64,000 nucleotides of DNA from Collinsella sp. An7 (lineage in GTDB: Bacteria; Actinomycetota; Coriobacteriia; Coriobacteriales; Coriobacteriaceae): the NCBI RefSeq assembly GCF_002159335.1, contig NZ_NFHP01000002.1:62001-126000 (forward strand). The letters are read 5' to 3'. The notes beneath the pieces were generated by a model. The model saw only the letters and a program-made list of their open reading frames with translations. It was not told where the DNA came from and did not search any database. The first letter of the stretch is position 1. Every line of letters begins with the position of its first letter. A program made the position numbers and the translations under genes. Of this stretch, positions 26,258 to 34,510 are shown piece by piece.

Positions 26258-27718
26258 CTACATCACCTGCGACACGTAGACCACGTTGGTCGAGACCTCG
26301 CTGTCGCGGAGCTTAACGGGGATGGCAGGGTCGCCCGCAGTCACCACCACAAGGTCGCCCTCCTTGACGATGCCCGTCATCTTGGCCTCGACCACGGCGT
26401 TGTCGACCACGTAGGCGATGCTCCCCACCGAACGGCCGGAGAGAATCGGCTCAACGCCCCAGTAGATGGTCATGGTGCGGACGGCCCACTCGTTGGGCGT
26501 CACGGCCTGGATGGGCAGCACCGGGCGGAAGTTGGAGACCAGGCGCGCCGAACGGCCCGAGTTGGTGGGCGTGAGGATGGCCTTAGCGCCCACGTTAAAG
26601 GCGGTCGTCACAGCCGAGAGGCCCACGGCGGCGTTGACCTTGTTGCGGCCGGGCTCGAGCGCGTCAAAGTCGAGCGGCTTGTGCTCGGGCATGGTGGCCT
26701 CGGCAATGAGCGCCACGTTGGCCATCATCTTCACGGCCTCGACGGGGTACTTGCCCGCAGCGGTCTCGCCGGAGAGCATCGTGGCGTCGGTACCGTCGTT
26801 GATGGCGTTGGCAACGTCAGTGACCTCGGCGCGCGTCGGGCGCGGGTTGCGGATCATGGAGTCGAGCATCTGCGTGGCCGTGATGACCGGCTTGCACGCG
26901 GCGTTGCACTTGGAGATGATCTCCTTCTGGATGACCGGGCAGACCTCGGGCGCAACCTCCACGCCCAGGTCGCCGCGGGCAACCATGATGCCGTCGGAGA
27001 CCTTGAGGATGTCGTCGAAGTGGTAGACCGCCAGCGCGCACTCGATCTTGGGGATGATGCTCACGTGCTCGCCGCCGTTCTCGCGGCAGAGCTGGCGAAT
27101 CTCCTTAACGCCCTCGGCGTCGCGCACAAACGACGCGGCGATGAAGTCGATACCCTCCTCAAGACCGAAGAGGATGTCGGCGCGGTCCTGCTCGGTGATG
27201 GTGGGCAGCGACAGCTTGGCGTTGGGGACGTTCACGCCCTTCTTCTCGCCCAGCTCGCCGCCGTTCTGCACGGTGCAGTGAATGTCCTGGCCGTCGATGG
27301 AGTCGACAGTGAGGCCGATGAGGCCGTCATCGATAAGAATGGTGCTGCCGGGCTTGACCTCGCGCGGCAGCTCGAGGTGATCGAGGTAGAAGTGCTCGGC
27401 GTTGCCCTCGAGTTCCTCGGAGGTAACGGCGGCAGTTATCGTGACCTGCGAGCCCTCGGCGAGCATAACCTTGGCGTGCCCCTCGAGGAAGCCCGTGCGG
27501 ATCTCGGGACCCTTGGTGTCGAGCAGAATGCCCACGGGGATGCCGAGCTCGTGGGAGATGCGCTTGACGCGCTCCATGCGCTCGTGGTGCTCCTCGTGGC
27601 TGCCGTGGCTAAAATTAAAGCGGGCCACGTTCATGCCCGCCTTGATCATCTCACGCAGAATATTCTCGTCATCGCACGCCGGTCCCATGGTGCATACGAT
27701 CTTGGTGCGCTTGTTCAT
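26258..27718 (-). CDS. pyk: Pyruvate kinase
   Basis: 486 residues. It makes pyruvate and ATP from PEP and ADP. Key sites: KIVCTMGPA at the start, NFSHGSHEEH, LDTKGPEIRTG, IPKIECALAV with the catalytic Lys-Glu, MVARGDLGVEV, and ATQMLDSMIRNPRPTRAEVTD. The C-terminal domain is present and ends without the extra PEP-utiliser domain found in some Gram-positives. gggagg lies five bases before the ATG. Monocistronic. Confidence 0.97.
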   Translation of the reverse strand: MNKRTKIVCTMGPACDDENILREMIKAGMNVARFNFSHGSHEEHHERMERVKRISHELGIPVGILLDTKGPEIRTGFLEGHAKVMLAEGSQVTITAAVTSEELEGNAEHFYLDHLELPREVKPGSTILIDDGLIGLTVDSIDGQDIHCTVQNGGELGEKKGVNVPNAKLSLPTITEQDRADILFGLEEGIDFIAASFVRDAEGVKEIRQLCRENGGEHVSIIPKIECALAVYHFDDILKVSDGIMVARGDLGVEVAPEVCPVIQKEIISKCNAACKPVITATQMLDSMIRNPRPTRAEVTDVANAINDGTDATMLSGETAAGKYPVEAVKMMANVALIAEATMPEHKPLDFDALEPGRNKVNAAVGLSAVTTAFNVGAKAILTPTNSGRSARLVSNFRPVLPIQAVTPNEWAVRTMTIYWGVEPILSGRSVGSIAYVVDNAVVEAKMTGIVKEGDLVVVTAGDPAIPVKLRDSEVSTNVVYVSQVM

Positions 27719-28154
27719 GCAATCCTCCCAGAGGTTCTGACCGGTACCATCTCATCTAGTGTACCGGCTCTCGCCGGCATATGGGTCGAAAGTTTTTGCC
27801 ATTCGCCCCGCTCGCACAGCCCTTACACGGCGCATAACCTGCCCTTACCAGCATTCCGACATAAATTGTTCGAATTCGGCAGCATATCTCTACCAGACAG
27901 ACAAGCAGGTGCCGGGCACCCATCCCTAGAGACGGATACCCAGCACCTCATGTCGCTACCTAAAGCGTTACTCAAAATGAACCACATCTCTCGCGGAGCG
28001 CCGCTGCGCCCCGTAGCTTCGCGGGCTGCCCAGGCGCGCGGCCGCCAGAACTCCTTGTTCAGCCGCGCGGGTGGGCATATCGGTGATGAGGGCGGGTTGA
28101 CGAGCGGATGCATGGTCGGGCATTCGACGATATCGCGCCTTAATCGGCGTCTCC
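27719..28154. other. Intergenic region between pyk and the DUF4143 ATPase gene
   Basis: 436 bp. It holds the pyk 5' region and, at about 27910-27955, an imperfect inverted repeat (aggtgccgggcaccc against gggtatc/cagcacct) that could end a transcript. The remaining open frames lack family features and ribosome sites. Confidence 0.45.
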
Positions 28155-29441
28155 CTAGCAGAGCGCGTTGATGGGCGCGACGAGCACACCAGAGGGCAAC
28201 CGATACATAAAGTCGGTCTTCCCAACGAGCACCAGCATAAAGCTCGGTTCGGGATTTCGAGCCGCGGGGTTGTTGGCTATCTTCCTCTTGAGGCGCAACA
28301 GGTTGCCCTCGGCGTCCGCCGCTTTGTTGGCCCCCAGCTTGATTTCAATGGCGCCCCATCTCCCGTCGCGGAGCTCGATGATTGCGTCGACTTCCAGCCC
28401 ATCGGAATCGCGGTAGTAGTGAAGAGCATCCGGACCCGCCTCCGGCATGGCCTCAACGTACACGCGCAGATCGCGCAAGCAGAGCTCCTCAAACAGCTGA
28501 CCCATGAGCTGAAGATTCCCCAAGAGTCGCTCAGGCGCGGCACCGAGGAGAGATGCTGCCAACGACGGATCCGCAAAGCAGCGTTTGGGCTTGACGCGCA
28601 GGCGCTGCGGGGACTTGATGGGGGCATCCCATCCCGTCAGGTCGCATAGAACATAGCGGTTCTCTAAATAATCGATGATGGCGCTCACATTGCGCTCGCT
28701 CGCATCCCGATGCTCCACGTCGACGGGCAAGCCCATATCTGCGGCAATGGTCTGAAGCTTCGCCGCACTTCCGATGTTGCGCGCCAGCGACCTCAAGCAG
28801 GAGCGAAGACTCCGTTCAGAGGCGGGAGCCTTGTCGTCATCTTTTGCGAGCAACGCCTCGAGGTATTGATCTGGCACCAGAAGCGCCGCGGAATCATCGA
28901 GGTCGCGCGCCGCCGGCCAACCACCCCGGCAGATCCAGCGCGCTATATCCAGCAAGTCGGTCGACGTCGAGCCACTTTCGAATTCTCCGTCGAAAAGCCG
29001 GGCGAGTGAAATCCGCCCGGTCGATAACCCGAGCTCCGCAAGGCTCATGGGCCACATGCGCACGCGCGAGATCCTGCCGGACCCCGTATGGTGCGTTTTG
29101 CCCCGAGCGGGACGAGAAGAGCCCGTCAGGATGAACAGGCCGCGCTCGCCCGCTGCGTCATCAACCTTGTTGCGAACGGCATCCCAAACAGCAGGCACTT
29201 CCTGCCATTCATCGATAATATGCGGACTATCCCCGTCGAGCACCGCCTGAACATCGAGCTCGGCGAGAGCCCGAGCCTGGTCATTGTCGAACGACACGCG
29301 GCTACTGCCATGGGCCATGGCGGTCCACGTCTTGCCCGACCACATCGTGCCCGTAATTTCCACCGCACCAAAAGCACGGAGGTGCCGGTCAACGACTTCG
29401 TCGATGTAACGGGGAAGGTAGCCGTTCTTCTTGAGCGTCAC
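28155..29441 (-). CDS. AAA-type ATPase with C-terminal DUF4143
   Basis: 428 residues. N-terminal ATPase: a P-loop GTMWSGKT at 31-38, Walker B IIDEWQ at 75-80 and sensor FILTGSS near 105. C-terminal DUF4143 region with EVDAII followed by GAIEIKLG, a pattern resembling PD-(D/E)XK nuclease folds. Such proteins are widespread, often isolated and of unknown role; some are thought to belong to defence or toxin-like systems. Codon use is less GC-biased than its neighbours, hinting at transfer. GTG start at 29441 has only a weak ribosome site. A striking tandem-repeat array lies 50 bp upstream. Confidence 0.85.
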   Translation of the reverse strand: MTLKKNGYLPRYIDEVVDRHLRAFGAVEITGTMWSGKTWTAMAHGSSRVSFDNDQARALAELDVQAVLDGDSPHIIDEWQEVPAVWDAVRNKVDDAAGERGLFILTGSSRPARGKTHHTGSGRISRVRMWPMSLAELGLSTGRISLARLFDGEFESGSTSTDLLDIARWICRGGWPAARDLDDSAALLVPDQYLEALLAKDDDKAPASERSLRSCLRSLARNIGSAAKLQTIAADMGLPVDVEHRDASERNVSAIIDYLENRYVLCDLTGWDAPIKSPQRLRVKPKRCFADPSLAASLLGAAPERLLGNLQLMGQLFEELCLRDLRVYVEAMPEAGPDALHYYRDSDGLEVDAIIELRDGRWGAIEIKLGANKAADAEGNLLRLKRKIANNPAARNPEPSFMLVLVGKTDFMYRLPSGVLVAPINALC

Positions 29442-29490
29442 GAGATCATCGCCCTAGCCGCATGTTTTAGCAGGTACAGCGCAATTATAC

Positions 29491-29623
29491 CGCGAATATC
29501 GGACTGAATCTCCCGTAATTATTGAAGTGATTCCCCGTAAATATTGGATTGAAGTTCCCGTAATCATTGGATTGAGATACCCGAAAATATCGAATTGGAA
29601 CCCCGTAAATATCGATTTCAACC
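29491..29623. repeat. Tandem 23-bp repeat array upstream of the DUF4143 gene
   Basis: Six degenerate head-to-tail units: 29491-29513, 29514-29536, 29537-29559, 29560-29582, 29583-29604 and a partial 29605-29623. On the minus strand the unit reads about tcaatccaatatttacggga. The block is AT-rich in a GC-rich genome. The 23-bp period is about two helical turns, so protein dimers could bind on one face. It starts 50 bp before the ATPase start codon, where a promoter would be expected. Confidence 0.8.
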
Positions 29624-29795
29624 ACAAGGCATTTTCGCCAAAGATGGCCCCTCGCGCCCTACGCAGAAAGCCCGATACGCGCAGGGCCGGCACGCTGCTT
29701 CCTGAGCGAACATCCCGCAGGCGCGCTTTTTGCGCCGAGGACATTCGCGTGGAAGCAGCGCGCCGGCCCGTAGGGAGCAGATCGGCTATCCGGAG

Positions 29796-30647
29796 TTACG
29801 CGCGGCCCACGGAGCCCAGGTTCTCCATGCGCACCTTCACGAGCTTGGTGATCTCGGCCATGCCCTCCTTGGCCGGCTTCTTCGGGTCGAACACATCCGG
29901 GTTCTCGGCCATAAAACCCATAAAGCCGCGCATGAACGCCTGGCGCAGCTCGGTGGCGTAGTTGACCTTGCAGATGCCGTTCTTAACGGCCTCGGCCACC
30001 TGCTCGTCGGGCACGCCGGAGGTGCCGTGGAGCACGAGCGGCACACCGGCGGAGGCGGCGCACGCCTTCACCACGTCCTGCTCGATGTGCGGGGTCTCGG
30101 TGTAGACGCCGTGCGCGGTGCCCACGCCGATGGCGAGCGAGGTGCAGCCGGTGCGCTCAACAAACTCGGCGGCCTCCGCGGGGTCGGTGTAGGGGTTCTC
30201 GCCCTCCACCGCCGGGCCGTCGTCCTCCTTGCCGCCGACCTTGCCGAGCTCGGCCTCCACGGGGATACCCATGGCGGCGCCCACCGCGGCGACCGACTTG
30301 GTGAGGGCGATGTTCTCCTCAAAGCCCACGTGGCTGCCGTCGATCATGACGGAGGTGTAGCCCGTGCGCAGGGCCTGCATGCAGCGGTCAAAGCCGTCAC
30401 CGTGATCGAGGTGCAGGGCCACCGGAACGCTCGCCCGCTCGGCCGCAGCCTTGACCATGCCGTAGAAGTAATCAAGACCGGCCGACTTGACGGTGCCCGG
30501 CGTGGTCTGCATGATCACGGGCGACTTGGTCTCCTCGGCGGCGGCAAGCACAGCCATGACAAACTCGAGGTTCTCGATGTTGAAGGCGCCGACGGCGTAA
30601 TGGTTCTTCTGCGCGTCGAGCAGCATCTCCTTGGTGGTAACGAGCAT
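29796..30647 (-). CDS. Class II aldolase, fructose- or tagatose-bisphosphate type
   Basis: 283 residues. Zinc-dependent class II aldolase: ALHLDHGDGFDRC with the catalytic Asp and first zinc His, SVMIDGSHVGFEEN, GIPVEAELGKVGGKED, GTAHGVY, LHGTSGVP and CKVNYATELRQAF. It cleaves fructose-1,6- or tagatose-1,6-bisphosphate to dihydroxyacetone phosphate and glyceraldehyde-3-phosphate. It lies downstream of lacABC on the same strand, where lacD (a class I enzyme) would normally be, suggesting that it finishes the tagatose pathway; it could equally be the housekeeping fba. A 420-bp gap with an inverted repeat separates it from lacC. Start 30647 is preceded by aaaggag. Confidence 0.9.
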   Translation of the reverse strand: MLVTTKEMLLDAQKNHYAVGAFNIENLEFVMAVLAAAEETKSPVIMQTTPGTVKSAGLDYFYGMVKAAAERASVPVALHLDHGDGFDRCMQALRTGYTSVMIDGSHVGFEENIALTKSVAAVGAAMGIPVEAELGKVGGKEDDGPAVEGENPYTDPAEAAEFVERTGCTSLAIGVGTAHGVYTETPHIEQDVVKACAASAGVPLVLHGTSGVPDEQVAEAVKNGICKVNYATELRQAFMRGFMGFMAENPDVFDPKKPAKEGMAEITKLVKVRMENLGSVGRA

Positions 30648-31067
30648 TGCGCTCTCCTTTCGTCTGCGCCCGTGCAGCACGGGCAATCACCAGCGTCTAT
30701 TCTATGCCAGGCAACCGGCGCCAACTGGGCCAAAATGGGCGTACCAGCGCAAAGGCCCGTCGTTCCCGCCGCGCTTCGCCCCCCGAGGCCCCTTTTTCTG
30801 GGCCGAGGAGCCCTCTCGCTAAAACTCGATGCCCGATGTGAGTGTATCTTTTGGGATGTGCGAGTAGCACTGCAGCATGCTAAAGCGCTTTCCTGCGGAA
30901 ACGATGGCGCTCGGGTCATCAAAATGGGGTGCTACCGGAGGTTCCCAAAAGATACACTCACATCCGGGGTCGAGTTTTTTGCAGAGCGAAAACCGTGGCC
31001 AGAGGAGCCTCAAACAGCCCTGCGGGACGGCTCCAGCCCCGGTGCGCCGTCTCCCGCCGCGTCGCTC
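30648..31067. other. Gap between lacC and the aldolase gene, containing a palindromic element
   Basis: 420 bp without a credible gene. It contains the inverted-repeat element at 30821-30979 and otherwise GC-rich sequence without recognisable signals. Confidence 0.5.
30821..30979. repeat. MITE-like inverted repeat element (about 159 bp)
   Basis: Terminal arms of about 33 bp, 30821-30855 and 30943-30979, are inverted copies with a few changes (core tgtgagtgtatcttttggga). Inside, agtagcac (30863-30870) faces gtgctac (30930-30936), giving a second nested stem. No coding capacity. The ends carry AAAA/TTTT. Confidence 0.7.
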
Positions 31068-32003
31068 TTAGAGCTCCGTCACCTCGACGGCGTTGTAGAC
31101 CTCGTCCCAGCGGTCGATCACGAGGTGGCCCGTCTGGGGATCCATAGCGTTGAGCTTTCCGCAGGTATTGCCGCACCTCAACACCGTGTCGTCGTCAGCC
31201 CCGGCGGCGATGGCGTGCGCAAAGCCCGCGATGGTGGAGTCGCCCGAGCCGGTGGCGTTGACGGCCGGGATGTTAGGCATAATCACGCGGTAGCCCGTGC
31301 CCTCGTGGAAGGCCACGGCACCCGCACCGCCCATCGTCACCACGACCCAGGGGATCCCGGCAAAGCGCGCGTCTTCGGCGAGCGCCTGCTGGAGGGCCGG
31401 CAGGTCGTCGGGGGTAAAGCTCGTGCCGAGGAGCCCGTTGATCTCGGTGAGGTTGGGTTTGATGAGCGTCGGCTTTACGTCAGCGGCAAGGGCGGCGTCA
31501 AGCGCGGCGCCCGAGGTGTCGAGCAAAACCGGCTTGCCGGCCTCGGCGGCAACCTTGACCATCTCGGCGTAGTAGCCGGCATCGATGCCCTTGGGGAGGC
31601 TCCCCGAGATGGTGATGCAATCGGCCTTAGCCGCGAGCTCGGCAAAGTGCGCGCTGAAGGCGGCGAGCTCCTCGGGCGCAACCGTGGGACCGCTCTCGAG
31701 GAACTCCGTCTGGTTGCCGTCGTGGAGGACCGCGATGCAGATGCGGCTCTCGCCCGCGATGGGCGTAAAGTCGTGCGGGATGCCGTCGTCGTCCATACGG
31801 TCGGCGAGGAACTCGCCCATGTGGCCGCCGAGGAGGCCCGTGGCGAGCACGTCATCGCCCAGCTGCACAAGCACGCGGCTGACGTTGAGGCCCTTGCCGC
31901 CCGCGGTTTTGATGGGCGTTACGCGGTTAACGTCGTCGATGACGAGGTGATCGAGCTGGTAGGCCGTGTCGATTGACGGGTTCATGGTAACGGTGAGAAT
32001 CAT
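31068..32003 (-). CDS. lacC: Tagatose-6-phosphate kinase
   Basis: 311 residues. PfkB-family kinase that phosphorylates tagatose-6-phosphate to tagatose-1,6-bisphosphate. MILTVTMNPSIDTAYQL and TAGGKGLNVSRVL form the N-terminal signature; AVNATGSGDSTIAGFAHAI is the PfkB anion hole with catalytic Asp. LacC rather than FruK is chosen because lacB and lacA lie directly upstream in the same direction. aaggagga lies before the ATG. A 200-bp gap with a duplicated segment separates it from lacB. Confidence 0.92.
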   Translation of the reverse strand: MILTVTMNPSIDTAYQLDHLVIDDVNRVTPIKTAGGKGLNVSRVLVQLGDDVLATGLLGGHMGEFLADRMDDDGIPHDFTPIAGESRICIAVLHDGNQTEFLESGPTVAPEELAAFSAHFAELAAKADCITISGSLPKGIDAGYYAEMVKVAAEAGKPVLLDTSGAALDAALAADVKPTLIKPNLTEINGLLGTSFTPDDLPALQQALAEDARFAGIPWVVVTMGGAGAVAFHEGTGYRVIMPNIPAVNATGSGDSTIAGFAHAIAAGADDDTVLRCGNTCGKLNAMDPQTGHLVIDRWDEVYNAVEVTEL

Positions 32004-32073
32004 GGGTCCTCCTTGAAGCAGGCCAAACGTGGCCTTATTGTAACCCCCGCGGGGACGGTATGCGCGGGGCGGG

Positions 32074-32190
32074 CGCCGCGTCGCAACACCTCGCGGCTGG
32101 ACGAGCGCCCCGTTGCCAGGCCCCGCAACAGGCCGCGCGGCGCGTCGCAGCACCCCGCGGCTGGGCGGGCGTCCCGTACAACGTCCCGCA
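32074..32190. repeat. Imperfect direct repeat between lacB and lacC
   Basis: Two copies of about 50-55 bp beginning near 32074 and 32136, sharing gcgtcgca-r-cacc-y-cgcggctgg and then a cccgt...cccgca segment. The copies are 62 bp apart. No frame or hairpin of note. Confidence 0.55.
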
Positions 32191-32203
32191 GCAGCGCCGC
32201 CCC

Positions 32204-32722
32204 CTAGTCGTGGTATTCGCCGCGGTCCCACTTCTCCAAGAACTCGTCAAAGAAGTGCGGGTCGGCCTGGGCTACTGGGTCGGCCTGATTGATGGCGTCG
32301 AGCTTGGCCACAAAGGCGTCGTGCTCGGGCGTGGGCTCGTAGCTTGCCTTGAGGAAGGCGAGCATGATGTCGGCCATGAGGAACTCGCCGGTGATCTTGC
32401 CGCCGAAGCCCACCACGTTGGCGCCCAGGCAGCGGCGGGCGTAGAGCGCGCTCGTCATGTCGCGCACCAGGGCGCAGCGCGCGCCCGGCACCTTGTTGAC
32501 GGAGTTGGTGATGCCGATGCCCGTGCCGCAGAGCACCACGCCGGCGTCGGCCCGACCGCTCGCCACGGCCTCGCCCACCGCCTTGCCAAAGATCGGGTAG
32601 TGGGTGCGGGTGTGGCTGTAGGTGCCCACGTCGAGCACCTCGTAGCCCGCCTCCTCGAGGCGGTCGTGCAGATAGGTCTTCTCATCGGTCACGATGTGGT
32701 CGCAGCCTAAAGCGATAATCAT
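32204..32722 (-). CDS. lacB: Galactose-6-phosphate isomerase subunit B
   Basis: 172 residues, RpiB/LacAB fold. With LacA it converts galactose-6-phosphate to tagatose-6-phosphate. [71 protein letters not shown] and the end [12 protein letters not shown] are almost diagnostic of LacB of streptococci and staphylococci. It begins 12 bp after the lacA stop. Confidence 0.95.
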   Translation of the reverse strand: MIIALGCDHIVTDEKTYLHDRLEEAGYEVLDVGTYSHTRTHYPIFGKAVGEAVASGRADAGVVLCGTGIGITNSVNKVPGARCALVRDMTSALYARRCLGANVVGFGGKITGEFLMADIMLAFLKASYEPTPEHDAFVAKLDAINQADPVAQADPHFFDEFLEKWDRGEYHD

Positions 32723-32734
32723 GGTCGGTTCTCC

Positions 32735-33163
32735 TTACGCCATCTTGTTGAGCATGTCGACGCGGATCTGGTGACGCCCGCCGGCGTAGTCCGCCGCGAG
32801 GAATTCGCGCGCGATCTTTTTGGCAACCTCGGTGCCCACGACGTTCGGACCCATGCAGATCATGCGGGCGTTGTTGTGTTCGCGCGTCATGTAGGCGCTG
32901 CGCTCGTCGGAGATGTTGGCCGCGACCATACCCTTTACGCGCGTGGCGGCCATGTAGCTCCCCACGCCGTACCCATCAAAGGCAAAGCCGAGCGAGTCCT
33001 CATGCTCAAGCAGATCGTGCGCCACGGCAAGCGCCGAGTCGATGCAGTCGGCCGCCGGGACCTCGGCATAGTCGACCACCTCATACCCGTCGGCGATGAG
33101 CGCCTGTTTGACGGTCTCTTTGAGGGGCATGCCCTCGGTGTCGGATGAGATAACGACTCTCAT
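32735..33163 (-). CDS. lacA: Galactose-6-phosphate isomerase subunit A
   Basis: 142 residues, the usual LacA length. MRVVISSDTEGMPLKETVK, FDGYGVGSYMAATRVKGMVAANISDERSAYMTREHNNARMICMG and a short C-terminus match LacA; it pairs with LacB in the isomerase. aaggagga precedes the ATG. First gene of the lacABC unit, read from the promoter at 33209-33237. Confidence 0.95.
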   Translation of the reverse strand: MRVVISSDTEGMPLKETVKQALIADGYEVVDYAEVPAADCIDSALAVAHDLLEHEDSLGFAFDGYGVGSYMAATRVKGMVAANISDERSAYMTREHNNARMICMGPNVVGTEVAKKIAREFLAADYAGGRHQIRVDMLNKMA

Positions 33164-33183
33164 GCGTCCTCCTTATTGGAAAC

Positions 33184-33293
33184 GTTCGATATTGTTTATT
33201 TCTAGTTTATTAGAACACAATTAAACAATGTATTCAACATATACAAACATATTACTGAATAATACGTATGAATTTGTTTGATATTGTGCTTTT
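33184..33293 (-). promoter_or_regulatory. lacABC promoter with probable LacR operators
   Basis: An AT-rich island. On the minus strand, TTGAAT (33237-33232), 17-bp spacer, TCTAAT (33214-33209) makes a good sigma-70-type promoter. Two direct copies of caatatc-r-aac flank it, on the minus strand near 33285-33272 (upstream) and 33195-33184 (downstream). An additional inverted pair, attgttta/taaacaat, sits at 33191-33198 and 33222-33229. The lacR gene lies just upstream, so these are the likely binding sites of that DeoR-family repressor. The rest of 33294-33479 shows nothing. Confidence 0.65.
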
Positions 33294-33479
33294 AGGCGAA
33301 GCAGTGGTTTGGCGAGGAGCGCCCCGATGCACCATCTGTCCGTGCGCTGTCTGCGCTAGGCGCGCTGCCCATGGAGGGCGCGGCGATCGATGTGCGGCCA
33401 AGCAGCCAAAAGCGCGCTCACGCCAGAGGCAGCGTCTCTAGCACCCGCGTGGCACGAGACGCTGCGGACGCTGCCGGTT

Positions 33480-34244
33480 TTACACGATGACCTCGCAGTA
33501 CTCCTCTACCCGGGCGCGCGCCTCGGGAGCGATGCCGGGGTCGCACACGAGCCCATCGAGCTTGATAAGGTGGTAGAAGGTGTAGAAGTCACGGCGGCCG
33601 AGCTTGCTCGCATCGGTTACGAGGTAGCGCGCGTCAGCCTTGTCAAACGCCAGCTCCTGAAAGCGCCCCTCCTCGGCGTTGGAGGTGCTCACCTCGCCGG
33701 CGGCAATACCGTTGGCCCCGATGAAGGCGATATCGAGCCCCAGCTTGGCGATGGCATCCTCGGCGAGCGGCCCCACAAAGGCGGCGGTACGGGGGCGGTA
33801 CGTGCCGCCGATAAGGCAAAGCTCCAGGTTGGGACGCGCCTCCAAGAGGTTGAAGATCGCGAGGGAATTGGTCACGATGCGCAGGTGGCACGCCGGCAGA
33901 AGCGGCACCATCTGCTCAACCGTGGTGCCCGCCCCCAAAAAGACCGTGGTGTCGGCCTCGATGAGCGCAACGGCGCGCTCGGCCGCAGCACGCTTCTCGG
34001 CGACGTTGCGGCTGCGCTTCTCGGCGTGGCTGTACTCGCGGCGAAGCATCGACGGCCGGCGACCGGCCATGCTCCGGGCGCCACCGTGCACGCGCACGAG
34101 CTCCCCCGCACCCGACATCTCCTCGAGGTCGCGGCGGACCGTCATCTCGGAGACCCCAAGCTCGGAGGCGATCTCGCGCACCGAGACCGAGCCGCGCTCG
34201 TCCACGAGCCCCTTGATGCTCTGCTGCCGCTCTGCCTTGATCAT
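33480..34244 (-). CDS. lacR: DeoR-family transcriptional regulator, probable lactose/tagatose repressor
   Basis: 254 residues. N-terminal winged helix-turn-helix (MIKAERQQSIKGLVDERGSV, then SVREIASELGVSEMTVRRDLEEM) and C-terminal sugar-phosphate-sensing DeoR domain (VFLGAGTTVEQM, TNSLAIFNLL, GGTYRPRTAAFVGPLAE, VTDASKLG). It precedes lacABC in the same direction with an operator-rich 316-bp gap, so it most likely represses them and is released by tagatose-6-phosphate, as in Gram-positive lac systems. The start at 34244 puts the HTH at the N-terminus with aagggg upstream. It is divergent from galM across 266 bp that show no clear element. Confidence 0.88.
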   Translation of the reverse strand: MIKAERQQSIKGLVDERGSVSVREIASELGVSEMTVRRDLEEMSGAGELVRVHGGARSMAGRRPSMLRREYSHAEKRSRNVAEKRAAAERAVALIEADTTVFLGAGTTVEQMVPLLPACHLRIVTNSLAIFNLLEARPNLELCLIGGTYRPRTAAFVGPLAEDAIAKLGLDIAFIGANGIAAGEVSTSNAEEGRFQELAFDKADARYLVTDASKLGRRDFYTFYHLIKLDGLVCDPGIAPEARARVEEYCEVIV

Positions 34245-34510
34245 GCCGGGCCCCTTGTCTTGCCGCGTCTGCCGGAGCCCCATTGTACCCCGCGGCCACA
34301 AACCATCGCGCCTCGGTAGCATCGAGGACGTGGGGCGGTAACGCGCGGAGGGCGGGAGCGGACCACGCAGGTGCAGCCCGGACCTCCCCGACCTCGCACC
34401 CCGCACCACTGTGCATATCGCAAATTGGTCGATAGTTTACGCACACCCCGCGCACCGCTAGCCCCATAATGAAACAGTACGGACACCGCCCGAACACCAA
34501 GGGAGGCTCG

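Noticed and set aside
26249-28171. 640-codon plus-strand frame over pyk
   Set aside because: Antisense of pyruvate kinase; no start signal and low-complexity product.
29491-29623. CRISPR array
   Set aside because: Units are contiguous (23-bp period) with no spacers and no cas genes nearby.
29454-29744. Minus-strand frame through the tandem repeat
   Set aside because: It only translates the repeat units; no start signal or conserved domain.
29730-31976. 748-codon plus-strand frame over the aldolase and lacC
   Set aside because: Antisense of two good genes and of a repeat element.
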